DNA of 64,000 bases from Novosphingobium hassiacum (lineage in GTDB: Bacteria; Pseudomonadota; Alphaproteobacteria; Sphingomonadales; Sphingomonadaceae), in contig NZ_JACICY010000001.1 in NCBI RefSeq assembly GCF_014196055.1, positions 882,203 to 946,202 of the forward strand, given 5' to 3'. Of the stretch, positions 16,435-25,247 are shown one piece after another. A model generated the notes under the pieces. The model saw nothing but the letters and a program-made list of their open reading frames with translations. It did no database searches and was not told the DNA's origin. A program made the position numbers and the translations under genes. The number at the start of each line of letters is the position of its first letter. The first letter of the stretch is position 1.

Positions 16435-19400
16435 TTGCTTGGCAGGGGGCGAAAATTCACCGTGGGGGTGTTTGAAGACGGCAGTGCCGGAAGCAGACCC
16501 GAAACGGTCGGCATTGGCGGGGACCTGTCGCAGACGTTACAATTGCCCGGTCTGCAGGGCCTTGCGGGCGAACTCGAATCGGTTCGTTTCGCGACCATCC
16601 TGTTTGCCGATCTCGTCGGATCGACCAAGCTCATCAGCGCGCTCGATCCTGAAGACGCGCGTGACCTGCTCGACGGTTCGATTGCCCTCATCCAGCAGGC
16701 GATTCACGATTTCGATGGCCTTGTGGTGCGCGTGCAGGGCGATGGCGTAATGGCCGTGTTCGGCGTCCACCCCGCCGCCACCGATCATGCCCTGCGCGGC
16801 GCGCTTGCCGCCCGTCAGATTGTCGACCGGATGCGCAAAGGCGCGCTGGGCCTGCTGCCCTCGCCGCAAGCCCGCGTCGGACTTCATGCAGGGCCTATAC
16901 TGTTGCGCCGGCAGGACAACGATTTCGGCAGCATTGTCGATGTGGTCGGCCATGCCGCGCATCTGGCCGGTCGGATCGAACAGCTCGCCCCTCCCGGCAG
17001 CGTCGCCATCTCCTCGTCTACGGTCTCGCTGATCGCCGAACCTTGCGGCTTGCGCACGCTTGGCAGCGTTGCAGCAGGCGGCAACGATCAGGCTGGCGAC
17101 GATCAGGGCGAAGCGGTGTTCGAACTTCTCTCTGTCGAATTTGCCGGCGGCGATCAGGTCCCGGTCAAGGGCAATGCCACGTACCCCATCGTCGGTCGCG
17201 ACGGGTTGCTCAAGCGGGTGCGCGCGCTGGTCGACAGCTTGCCCGACGTCGACGCCAGTGCCGCAAGGAGCGGCCCTGCGCTGGCGATCGTTGGTGAAGC
17301 GGGCATGGGCAAGAGTCGCCTGTTGCTGGAAGCATCGCGCCAAGCTGCGGGTCTCGGCGTGACTTTCGTGGTGCTGCGCGGCAACGCGCTGATGGCAGCA
17401 GTACCCTTCGGCTGCCTTGCCCCCACCGTGCGCCATCTTACCGAACTGTTGCGCCCGTTCTGTCCTGATCCCGCCTCGGCGGCGCAGTTCACCCCTGAGC
17501 AGGCCGCGTGCCTGCAGGGGTTCGTGGCCAATTCGGGCGACTGGCTCCCGCACGTGGCCCCAGGCGACCGAAACAACATCGCCGCACAGACCATCGTCGG
17601 CATCGTCCAGCTGGCGGTAGCCAACATTCCGCTGCTGCTGCTGATCGACGACATGCAATACGTCGACAAGGAGACCAGGTCGGTCCTCGCCGCCATCCGC
17701 GCGGCAACCCGGCTCGGCATGATCGCCACCGGTCGTCCGGAGGCGGCGCTCCGCCTGGCCAGCTTGTGCGAGAACATGGCGCATCTCGCTCCGCTCGCTC
17801 CTTCGTCCGCGCGGGAGCTGGTCGCGCTGATCAGCCGCTCGTCCCCGCTCGATGCAACCGTCGTTACCAACATCCTCCACCGCTCGGGCGGACTGCCACT
17901 GGCGTTGCAGGAATTCGCGGTTACTGCGCAGGCCGCGCCCGAAAGCGTCCGGCTGCCCGCACGGCTCGAGAACCTGCTCGCCGAACGGCTGGCGTCGCTC
18001 GATGGCGATGCGACGCGGCTGTGCCAGTTCTGTTCGACGCTCGGCCCGGCCTTTCCTGCCAGCCGTTTGCGCAAGGGTGCCGGCCTCATCTGCCGCAATC
18101 CGGCCGTCGCCATCGCGCGGCTGGTCGAGGCGCGCGTGATCGAAACCACGTATGCCGATCACGTCCGCTTCACCCACCAGCTGGTGCAGGAAGCGGCATA
18201 CCGGACAATGGCGCGACGCAGGCGGACCGCGATGCACTCGCGCGCGCTCGAACTGCTCGATCCCACCGCGCCCGACGCCGAACAGGCAAGCCATGCAGAA
18301 CTTGCCACCCATGCCGAAAAGGCCGGTCTGCTTCAACGCGCGCTGGGCCACTTGTGGGATGCCTGCGAGCAAGCGCTAGGGCTTGCTGCGCTTGGATCGG
18401 TGCTCGTTCTCTACCGTCGCGCGCGCGTTGTGGCAGGCGGACTCCCCGCTGACGTCGCTGCGTTCGAAACGGCCCGGTTCTCGCTGCTCGCCTTCGACAC
18501 GCTCCAGCAGTTGTCGCTCGAGCAGGAAACTCGCGCCGATATTCGCGCGATCGCCACCGGCAGCGTCCAGATGAGGCCCGCGCTACAGACGGTCGCCCGC
18601 ATCAACATGGCCCTGCTTGACTGGATCGACGGCGCGCCGGTAGCCGCCTCAGCGTGGTTGGCACAGGCAGAAGCAGACCTTGCAACGCGCGACAGTCTGC
18701 CGCGCCGGACTTATGCCGATGTGGTCGGCGCCTATATCGCTTTTTCGCGCGCCCGGCCCGGTGAAGCGATCGCCCGGATCGAGCGGCTTGGCGCACGTCT
18801 GGTTGACGGAATGCGCGCCGCCACGTTCGGCGCTGTCGTGGTCATCCCCCATGTTCTGGCCCGCTCGTTCGGCGCATGGTATCTGGTCGATCTGGGTGAG
18901 ACGGCGCGGGCGCGATCATGGATCGCCGAAGCACTGAACCTGTCACGCCGGCATCGCCACAACTACTCGCGTCTGCTCGCGAACCTGGCGCACGGCTACC
19001 TGCTCTATCGCCAGGGGCGCAGTGCCCACGCGCTTACCGTCCTGCGCCGTGCTTACGCCGATTGCCTGCGACACCGCTTCCACGGCTTCGAACCGGCTAG
19101 CGTCAGCTGGCTTGCACTCTCACTGATCGATCAGGGTCTGCTGGACGAAGCCGATACGGTCCTGATGGAATCGGCGCAGCGCGGCCACTACCGGACGGTG
19201 CGCACGGCGGCGACCTACTATTTTCACGAAGCGCGGACACGGCTTGCATTGGCGCAAGGGAATCTGGCGCAGGCAGAACTCGCGGCCAGCGAGGCGCTGG
19301 AACATTGCCGTGATTGCGGCGAAGCCATGCACGAACTCCACGCGCTGGTGCTGCGGGAGGAGGTCCGCGTGGCAAGCGGTCGCGCCCCGCCCGACGATCA

Positions 19401-19497
19401 CGCTGAAGCCCTTGCCAGCCTTGGCGGGCTGATCGGTTCGCTCGGCATCGCCGTGCTGGCCAAGCGTCTTGCCCGACTACAGGAGCACATGGCATGA
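16435..19497 (+). CDS. Class III nucleotide cyclase-domain / STAND ATPase / TPR multidomain regulator
   Basis: This 1020-residue protein starts with a class III cyclase homology domain: metal Asp59 in ILFADLVGST, Asp103 in QGDGVMAVFG, and Arg180 in HLAGRIE. The transition-state Asn is replaced by His176 (AAHLAGR instead of VNLAAR) and the base-contacting Lys by Arg (VVRVQGD), so substrate use or activity is uncertain. An AAA/STAND ATPase follows with Walker A GEAGMGKS (287-294) and Walker B LLLLIDDMQYV. The C-terminal ~450 residues are helical TPR-like repeats. Such proteins are typically signal-sensing switches. The listed TTG start is uncertain; GTG at 16462 or 16468 is a good alternative after AGGGGG. 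The stop overlaps the P450 gene (ATGA). Confidence 0.85.
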   Translation: MLGRGRKFTVGVFEDGSAGSRPETVGIGGDLSQTLQLPGLQGLAGELESVRFATILFADLVGSTKLISALDPEDARDLLDGSIALIQQAIHDFDGLVVRVQGDGVMAVFGVHPAATDHALRGALAARQIVDRMRKGALGLLPSPQARVGLHAGPILLRRQDNDFGSIVDVVGHAAHLAGRIEQLAPPGSVAISSSTVSLIAEPCGLRTLGSVAAGGNDQAGDDQGEAVFELLSVEFAGGDQVPVKGNATYPIVGRDGLLKRVRALVDSLPDVDASAARSGPALAIVGEAGMGKSRLLLEASRQAAGLGVTFVVLRGNALMAAVPFGCLAPTVRHLTELLRPFCPDPASAAQFTPEQAACLQGFVANSGDWLPHVAPGDRNNIAAQTIVGIVQLAVANIPLLLLIDDMQYVDKETRSVLAAIRAATRLGMIATGRPEAALRLASLCENMAHLAPLAPSSARELVALISRSSPLDATVVTNILHRSGGLPLALQEFAVTAQAAPESVRLPARLENLLAERLASLDGDATRLCQFCSTLGPAFPASRLRKGAGLICRNPAVAIARLVEARVIETTYADHVRFTHQLVQEAAYRTMARRRRTAMHSRALELLDPTAPDAEQASHAELATHAEKAGLLQRALGHLWDACEQALGLAALGSVLVLYRRARVVAGGLPADVAAFETARFSLLAFDTLQQLSLEQETRADIRAIATGSVQMRPALQTVARINMALLDWIDGAPVAASAWLAQAEADLATRDSLPRRTYADVVGAYIAFSRARPGEAIARIERLGARLVDGMRAATFGAVVVIPHVLARSFGAWYLVDLGETARARSWIAEALNLSRRHRHNYSRLLANLAHGYLLYRQGRSAHALTVLRRAYADCLRHRFHGFEPASVSWLALSLIDQGLLDEADTVLMESAQRGHYRTVRTAATYYFHEARTRLALAQGNLAQAELAASEALEHCRDCGEAMHELHALVLREEVRVASGRAPPDDHAEALASLGGLIGSLGIAVLAKRLARLQEHMA

Positions 19498-20981
19498 GCG
19501 GTACCGACGAGCTGGCTAAGGTCGCTCAGGCCCTCCTGAAGCCGCATGCTCCCGCGCTGGAACGCTACAGGCCGCTCGAAACCGATGGTGACAGCGCCCG
19601 TGTCTTCATCGCGGCACGCCACGACGTGGCGACCGAGGTGCTCAGCGACGAGGTCCGCTTTTCACTGCGACATTACGACCTCTTGCTGGCGCAAGTCGCC
19701 GGGCCGGTACGCTATCTCGTGGGTGAGGATGACGCCCTGCGCAAGCTCCGGATCAGCCAGCTCCACGCAGCCCAGGCCCACGTCGACAAAGTGCGCAAGG
19801 CACCGCCCTCGCCGGACCCAGCCAACCTGGCGCCAAGCTATCGCGCGTGGATTGCCGGCATCGCCCGCGAAGAGGCAGATGCGATCCTGCATGTGCTCGA
19901 ACGGCGCGGACGCACTGGCGAAAGCGTCAATTTCGCGCGCGAATACGCTTTCCTGCTCGCCTATCGCATGGCGCGGCGGATCATCGGGGTCGCAGCGCCC
20001 GCAGAGCCGACCGCCTTCGTGCGCCTGCTGATCGCTGTACGCAACCTGCTACGTCCCGGCCCATGGGTACGCCTCAAGGGCGGGATGGGCGCGGCGACGA
20101 CCATGCTGACGCTGCTCCAGCCGCTGTTCGGCCACGTCTTCGGCACGGTCACCACCAGCCCCGGCTGGCTGCAAGCGATCAGCCGCTCGACCACGCGCGA
20201 CGCGCTGGCTGCCTTCGACCTTGCGTGGGACCTGCCCGGCATGGCCCGCGCCGACAGCCTGCTGGCCGGACTGCGCGCGGCACAAAGCGATTTCGAAGGC
20301 AATGCCGACTACCGCACGCAAGGCCGCAGCGTCCTGTTCGAGCTGACCGGCGCGCTCGTGCTGATCGTGGGCAAGTCACTGGCCGAGATCGCCGCGTTTG
20401 CCACCTCGCCGCGTGGTCATGCCGCCGGCATCGGCTGGCCCGAACTGGTTGCACGTCTTGCCGATGACACCCCATCGCCTGCCGATCACGACGCGACGAT
20501 CAACGAGATGCTGCGGCTGGTCGGCGGCAGCAGGCTCGTGCGCACCGTCCGCAGCGATTGCACCTGGCGCGGCGTCGACTTGCGCGAGGGCGACCGCGTG
20601 CTCGTGATGGTCGAAGCCGCATCGCGCGATCCCGCCGCGTTCCCCGATCCGGGCACGTTCGCACCCGATCCCGCTCGCCCCTACATAACCTCGGGGCCGC
20701 TGCAGGGACCGCATGTCTGTTATGGCCGGGTCATCGCCTGGACGATCATGCGCGAAGCGATCGTCGCGACCGCGGGACGTATCGTCCCTGCCAAGGACGC
20801 AAAACTCGCGGTGTTCGCTGCCTTGCCCGACGACTTGCCGTTCGCAATTCAGGCCAGGCCGAACGCCCCGGCTGCCAAGCCACGCCACCGCCGACGCGGC
20901 AGGCGCAATACTGTCGTCACCCCGCCGGGCACAATCGCGATGCGCAACCTTAAAAGCTTCTTCAAGGGACCCGGCCAGTGA
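19494..20981 (+). CDS. Divergent cytochrome P450
   Basis: The 495-residue product has the two hallmarks of a P450: the K-helix ExxR (Glu338-Arg341 in NEMLRL) and the heme-thiolate loop (GPHVCYG, Cys409). Between them lies the expected RTVRSDCTWRGVDLREGDRVLV and ASRDPAAFPDPGTFAPDP. The N-terminal half is weakly recognisable, and the oxygen-binding I-helix motif (AGxxT) is not obvious in LFELTGALVLIVGKS. A basic C-terminal tail (PRHRRRGRR) extends beyond the usual end. No ferredoxin gene is adjacent. It is coupled by ATGA overlaps to the cyclase-ATPase gene before it and the peroxidase fusion after it, implying one pathway. The substrate is unknown. Confidence 0.85.
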   Translation: MSGTDELAKVAQALLKPHAPALERYRPLETDGDSARVFIAARHDVATEVLSDEVRFSLRHYDLLLAQVAGPVRYLVGEDDALRKLRISQLHAAQAHVDKVRKAPPSPDPANLAPSYRAWIAGIAREEADAILHVLERRGRTGESVNFAREYAFLLAYRMARRIIGVAAPAEPTAFVRLLIAVRNLLRPGPWVRLKGGMGAATTMLTLLQPLFGHVFGTVTTSPGWLQAISRSTTRDALAAFDLAWDLPGMARADSLLAGLRAAQSDFEGNADYRTQGRSVLFELTGALVLIVGKSLAEIAAFATSPRGHAAGIGWPELVARLADDTPSPADHDATINEMLRLVGGSRLVRTVRSDCTWRGVDLREGDRVLVMVEAASRDPAAFPDPGTFAPDPARPYITSGPLQGPHVCYGRVIAWTIMREAIVATAGRIVPAKDAKLAVFAALPDDLPFAIQARPNAPAAKPRHRRRGRRNTVVTPPGTIAMRNLKSFFKGPGQ

Positions 20982-23900
20982 CCGAACGACAGGATTTCGT
21001 CACCATCGCGATCCCGTTTGCCGATCGCACCGAATGGGCTCCGCTTGCCCTTGCCGATGTGGAACGCGCCGTCGCCGCCCTGGGCAACCCGGCGAACAAG
21101 GACATCGCAAAACGCCTGCGCGACACCGGCATCGTCCACTTCGCCAGCATCCACGTCATCCCGGCTGATGAACCCGATAGCCCTGCGCATCTGCTGATCG
21201 AGGCGACCGTCGATGGACCCGCAAACAAGGCGGTGGACGCCCTTGCCGGAGCGCTGGCCGCCGATCTGCTCCCTATCCTCGCGATGATCGGCACCACCAC
21301 GCGCATCGGCGAGGTTGAGCAACTGCTGCGCCGCCACGCCTACGGTATATCGCCCGCACCCCTACGCTGGTTCGGACGTCTCGCCGGGTTGCCGTTCAAC
21401 GGCATCCCCGGCCTCACCGTCAAGGCGATCTGCGAGAACCGCGAGATCGTCAAGCAGGCGCGCCAGATCGTGGCCCGCGTACGCGCCCAGTCAAGCGCCA
21501 GCGGCCCGCAGACGGTGTTCACGGCAGTCGATGACGCTCTTGGCAAGCGCGTCCGCGACCGCCCCGGAGCGAAACCCGAAAGGCTGTCCTTCACCGAGAC
21601 GGCCAGCGCTCCGTGGCTCGAGTTCGAACGCTCGGAATGGAACATTGCCTGGTTCTTCCGCGCCTTGCGCGATGCCTGGCAACTGCTCGTGCTGGCCGTC
21701 GCACTGCCCTATCTCGCCGCACTGGTGATCCTCAAGCTCACCGGCGCGAGCACGCTGGTGTCCGCATCCGCCGCCATCGCGCCTGGCCTCGTGTTCGTCG
21801 CTCTCTTCGCATCGCTGCTCGCGCTTTTGTTGCGCCGCGATGAAACCGCCAATCGGCCAATCGACCGCACCCCATCGCCCGAACTGCTCGGACGGATGAT
21901 GGCGCTCGAGAACGCACAGGGCTGCGTGCAGAACCACATGATCAGCGTGACCCGGCTGCGCGCCTCATCGATCAGGCGGCTGTCGCTCGCGCTCGGCTTT
22001 TATGCCATCGCGGCGATGGCGCGGATCGGCCTGATGCGGAGCGGCTTCCTCGCCACGATCGGGACCATCCACGCCGCGCGCTGGATCGTCCTGCCCAAGA
22101 CCCGCCAACTCCTGTTCTGCAGCAATTACGATGGAAGCTGGGAGAGTTACCTCGAAGACTTCATCACCAAGTCGGCCAAGGGTGTGACCTGTGTGTGGAG
22201 CAACACCGAAGGCTTCCCCTCCACCGAGCTCCTGTTCTTCAAAGGCGCCGAGGACGGCGACCGGATGAAGCGCTTCGCCCGCGCGTCGATGCAGCCCACG
22301 CCGTTCTGGTTCTCAGCCTATCCCGACCTTACTTGCACGCAGATCCGCAAGCACGCGCTGATCGTCAGCGGGCTGCATTGTGCCGAGCGCGTCAGCGTAT
22401 CGCCGTCGGATGCCGAGGCCTGGCTCGATCTGTTCGGCTCGATCCCCCGCCCCGACTACGGCCTCCAGTACGAGGAAATCCAGACTCTGATGTTCGGCGG
22501 GCTCAGCCGTCATCCGCACAGTTCGGTCGTGGCCCTGCGCTTCGGCAAGCCACGCAAGGGCCTGCACCCTTATACCCATGTCCAGCAATGGCTCGCAGAC
22601 CTGATCGCTGCCGACACCGTGTCCTTCGGCGACAAGCCCGCCGAGGACTTCGTCTGCAACCTCGCCTTCTCCGCCGAAGGGCTGCGGCTGCTCGGGCTCG
22701 ACGCCGAGCTCGACATCAGCGGTGCCGGCGCGGTCCAAGGCTTCCCCGCCGCCTTCGCGCTCGGCATGTCACACCCCAGCCGCAAGCGCGCGCTCGACGA
22801 TCCCCAGACGCTCGAATGGACCGAGCACGACGCCCACGTCACGCTACTGCTTTACGCCCGAAACCAAGCCGCCGCCGCCCGCTTCGACACCGTGATCGCG
22901 CAAGCGGTCGCCGCTGGATTGACCGACCCCATCACGATCCAGACCGGACTGAACAAGTTCAAACCGGCAGACTTTCGCGCGGCTTGGGACGCCAGCGATC
23001 CAAACGTCTCGGCACCTGCAGAAAACCAGAAATTCCTCCACGCCAGCGCCGATTCAGATGCAGAACTGACAGTCGAACCATTCGGTTTCGTCGATGGCGT
23101 TTCGCAACCACTGGTCCGCGGCTTCCCCGGCCGCCACGGCGCGCCCGACCCGATCCACGCGGTCGAGCCCGGCGAGTTCATCCTCGGTTACGCCGACAAT
23201 CGCGGCTACTACCCGCCCTCGCCGCTGATCGCGCGTGACATGTCCGACCGCGGCATGGAGCCGGGCGAATTGCTGCCCTCGCCCCCGCCCGACCAGCCTT
23301 CGCAATATCCGGATTTCTCGGCCCGCGCGGCCATGGCCCGCGATTTCGGCCGCAACGGCAGCTACCTCGTCATCCGCCAACTGGCGCAAGACGTGGAAAC
23401 CTTCCGCAATCAACTCGATGCCGAGGCGGAGCGGCTGTGCAGCCAGCCCGACGTGATCAACCCGCATAACGGCAACCTCCACCGCACCCGCGAATGGATC
23501 GCTGCCAAGATGGTCGGACGCTGGCGCGACGGGTCGTCGCTGGTCGATCACCCGTTCCACCCGGCGTTCCGTAACAACGCCGACGCCGTCGAAACCAACG
23601 ATTTTCTCTACAAGACCGCCGATCCGCAAGGGTTGCGCTGCCCGTTCGGCGCGCACGTCCGCCGCACCTTCCCGCGCGACAGCCTCGCCCAGACCGATCC
23701 GTTCGAACTGTCGGTGTCGAACCGCCACCGCCTGCTGCGCCGCGGACGTCCCTATCTCGGCGATGACGGCAAGACGGCCAAAGGCACGCTGTTCATCTGT
23801 TTCAACGCCGACATCGAACGCCAGTTCGAATTCGTCCAGCAGACCTGGCTGGGCTCGCCCGCGTTCCATGGTCTCGAACGCGAGCCCGACCCCTTCGTCA

Positions 23901-24115
23901 TGCACCACGGCGGCCGCAACGAAGAACGCGAGGGCGGCCCGCAGCGCTTCACCATCACCGGTCGCAACGCCGCGCTGGAACTGTGCCCGGTCAAGCGCCA
24001 CGTCACCCTGCGCGGCGGTGGCTACTTCTTCATGCCCGGCCGCCACGCCATCTGGTTTCTGGCAGGGGACGCGTTCGACCAAGGCGTCATGCCGATGCCG
24101 ACGCTCGCCTATTGA
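20978..24115 (+). CDS. Membrane-domain/DyP-type heme peroxidase fusion
   Basis: This protein of 1045 residues carries a C-terminal DyP-type peroxidase (about 480-1045). It shows the catalytic GFVDG (Asp706), a proximal heme His893 in GAHVRRTFPRD, and the late FMPGRHAIWFLAG segment. DyPs are usually 300-450 residues. Here an N-terminal ~480-residue extension adds an alpha/beta segment (HFASIHVIPADE, HLLIEATVDG), two hydrophobic segments near 230-285 (LLVLAVALPYLAALVIL, GLVFVALFASLLALLL) and a second alpha/beta unit (QLLFCSNYDGSWESYLEDF). The extension probably anchors the enzyme to the inner membrane. There is no signal peptide or Tat motif. It overlaps the P450 gene by 4 nt and ends the operon. 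The substrate is unknown. Confidence 0.85.
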   Translation: MTERQDFVTIAIPFADRTEWAPLALADVERAVAALGNPANKDIAKRLRDTGIVHFASIHVIPADEPDSPAHLLIEATVDGPANKAVDALAGALAADLLPILAMIGTTTRIGEVEQLLRRHAYGISPAPLRWFGRLAGLPFNGIPGLTVKAICENREIVKQARQIVARVRAQSSASGPQTVFTAVDDALGKRVRDRPGAKPERLSFTETASAPWLEFERSEWNIAWFFRALRDAWQLLVLAVALPYLAALVILKLTGASTLVSASAAIAPGLVFVALFASLLALLLRRDETANRPIDRTPSPELLGRMMALENAQGCVQNHMISVTRLRASSIRRLSLALGFYAIAAMARIGLMRSGFLATIGTIHAARWIVLPKTRQLLFCSNYDGSWESYLEDFITKSAKGVTCVWSNTEGFPSTELLFFKGAEDGDRMKRFARASMQPTPFWFSAYPDLTCTQIRKHALIVSGLHCAERVSVSPSDAEAWLDLFGSIPRPDYGLQYEEIQTLMFGGLSRHPHSSVVALRFGKPRKGLHPYTHVQQWLADLIAADTVSFGDKPAEDFVCNLAFSAEGLRLLGLDAELDISGAGAVQGFPAAFALGMSHPSRKRALDDPQTLEWTEHDAHVTLLLYARNQAAAARFDTVIAQAVAAGLTDPITIQTGLNKFKPADFRAAWDASDPNVSAPAENQKFLHASADSDAELTVEPFGFVDGVSQPLVRGFPGRHGAPDPIHAVEPGEFILGYADNRGYYPPSPLIARDMSDRGMEPGELLPSPPPDQPSQYPDFSARAAMARDFGRNGSYLVIRQLAQDVETFRNQLDAEAERLCSQPDVINPHNGNLHRTREWIAAKMVGRWRDGSSLVDHPFHPAFRNNADAVETNDFLYKTADPQGLRCPFGAHVRRTFPRDSLAQTDPFELSVSNRHRLLRRGRPYLGDDGKTAKGTLFICFNADIERQFEFVQQTWLGSPAFHGLEREPDPFVMHHGGRNEEREGGPQRFTITGRNAALELCPVKRHVTLRGGGYFFMPGRHAIWFLAGDAFDQGVMPMPTLAY

Positions 24116-24176
24116 TGGTCAGGCCCGCAGCAGCGCCTTGCCGCACGACGCGGTGAGCGCCGCAAGCACACATAAG

Positions 24177-24202
24177 AAAACGGCCGGACTTGCGTCCGGC
24201 CG
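24177..24202 (-). terminator. Rho-independent terminator of rpoH
   Basis: A perfect 8-bp G/C stem (cggccgga/tccggccg, 6-nt loop) lies 26 bp past the rpoH stop and is followed on the minus strand by TTTTC. It also stands at the end of the convergent peroxidase operon. Confidence 0.8.
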
Positions 24203-24227
24203 CTTCAACCTCATCCGATTCGGATAA

Positions 24228-25130
24228 TTACATCGCAGGAACCAATCGCTTTTCGGTCGCGATGCGCTGGATCGCTTTCTGCAGCTTCTCGAAGGCGCGC
24301 ACCTCGATCTGGCGAACGCGTTCGCGGCTGACGTGATAGACCTGGGAAAGCTCTTCAAGCGTCTTGGGATCATCGACCAGACGGCGATCGGTCAGGATGT
24401 GCCGCTCACGCTCGTTCAGGCTGTCCATAGCTTCGACCAGCATTTCATGGCGGTAGTGCGCTTCCTCGGCATCGGCCACCGTCTCGTCCTGCAGCGGGCG
24501 ATCGTCGGTCAGCCAGTCCTGCCAGCTGCCTTCGCCATCTTCGCGCATGGAGACGTTGAGCGAGGCATCGCCGCCCATCATCATCCGGCGGTTCATGTTG
24601 ATCACTTCCTGCTCGGGCACGCCCAAGTCGGTAGCAATCTTGCGAACATCGTCAGGATGAAGGTCGGTATCCTCGAACGCCTCGAGGTTCTTCTTCATGC
24701 GGCGCAAGTTGAAGAACAGCTTCTTCTGTGCGGCGGTCGTCCCCATCTTGACCAACGACCAGCTGCGCAGGATGAATTCCTGCATCGAGGCCTTGATCCA
24801 CCACATCGCATACGTCGCCAGACGGAACCCGCGATCGGGCTCGAACTTCTTGACGCCCTGCATCAGGCCGATGTTGCCTTCGGAAATCAGCTCGCTGACC
24901 GGCAGGCCATAACCGCGATAGCCCATGGCGATCTTCGCCACGAGCCGCAGATGGCTCGTCACCAGTTGTGCGGCAGCTTCGGGATCGCCATGTTCCGCAT
25001 ACCGCTTGGCGAGCATGTATTCCTGCTCGGGCTTCAGCACCGGATATTTGCGAATCTCCGAGAGATATCGGTTGAGGCTGGCTTCGCCGCCCAAAGAGGG
25101 GACGGACAGCGCGGTCTTGCGTTCACTCAC
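24228..25130 (-). CDS. rpoH: RNA polymerase heat-shock sigma factor RpoH (sigma-32)
   Basis: This 300-residue sigma-70-family factor carries region 2 (GNIGLMQGVKKFEPDRGFRLATYAMWWIKASMQ, in part) and the RpoH box QKKLFFNLRR, which is specific to RpoH. Region 4 ends in a helix-turn-helix (LEELSQVYHVSRERVRQIE). It directs RNA polymerase to heat-shock promoters such as those of clpP and chaperones. I place the start at GTG 25128-25130 (VSERKTALSVP) with AGGAT upstream; the longer frame adds unrelated residues. It lies downstream of rluD on the same strand (117 bp), a neighbourhood typical of alphaproteobacteria. Confidence 0.95.
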   Translation of the reverse strand: MSERKTALSVPSLGGEASLNRYLSEIRKYPVLKPEQEYMLAKRYAEHGDPEAAAQLVTSHLRLVAKIAMGYRGYGLPVSELISEGNIGLMQGVKKFEPDRGFRLATYAMWWIKASMQEFILRSWSLVKMGTTAAQKKLFFNLRRMKKNLEAFEDTDLHPDDVRKIATDLGVPEQEVINMNRRMMMGGDASLNVSMREDGEGSWQDWLTDDRPLQDETVADAEEAHYRHEMLVEAMDSLNERERHILTDRRLVDDPKTLEELSQVYHVSRERVRQIEVRAFEKLQKAIQRIATEKRLVPAM

Positions 25131-25247
25131 CTGAACAAATCCTTTCCTCGTATCGGTTCCCCTAAGACGGCCCCCTGATGGGCGACCGGCGGCGGGACCA
25201 CACACCTGCTGGAGTCCTCAGCATCGAACGACTCCGGAGCACTTCGT

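Noticed and set aside
16537..18372. A 611-codon open frame on the minus strand across the cyclase-ATPase gene.
   Set aside because: It is the opposite-strand shadow of a GC-rich coding region. It has no family resemblance or ribosome-binding site, and its composition (Arg/Gln-rich) is typical of such shadows.
25141..25175. GGAAC-like element before rpoH as an EcfG promoter.
   Set aside because: The distance to the next GTT is 19 bp, outside the normal spacing, and it overlaps the ribosome-binding site.
25211..25236. Inverted repeat ggagtc/gactcc between rluD and rpoH as a possible thermosensor or terminator.
   Set aside because: The arms are only 6 bp with a 13-nt loop and no T-run. I could not justify a specific function.
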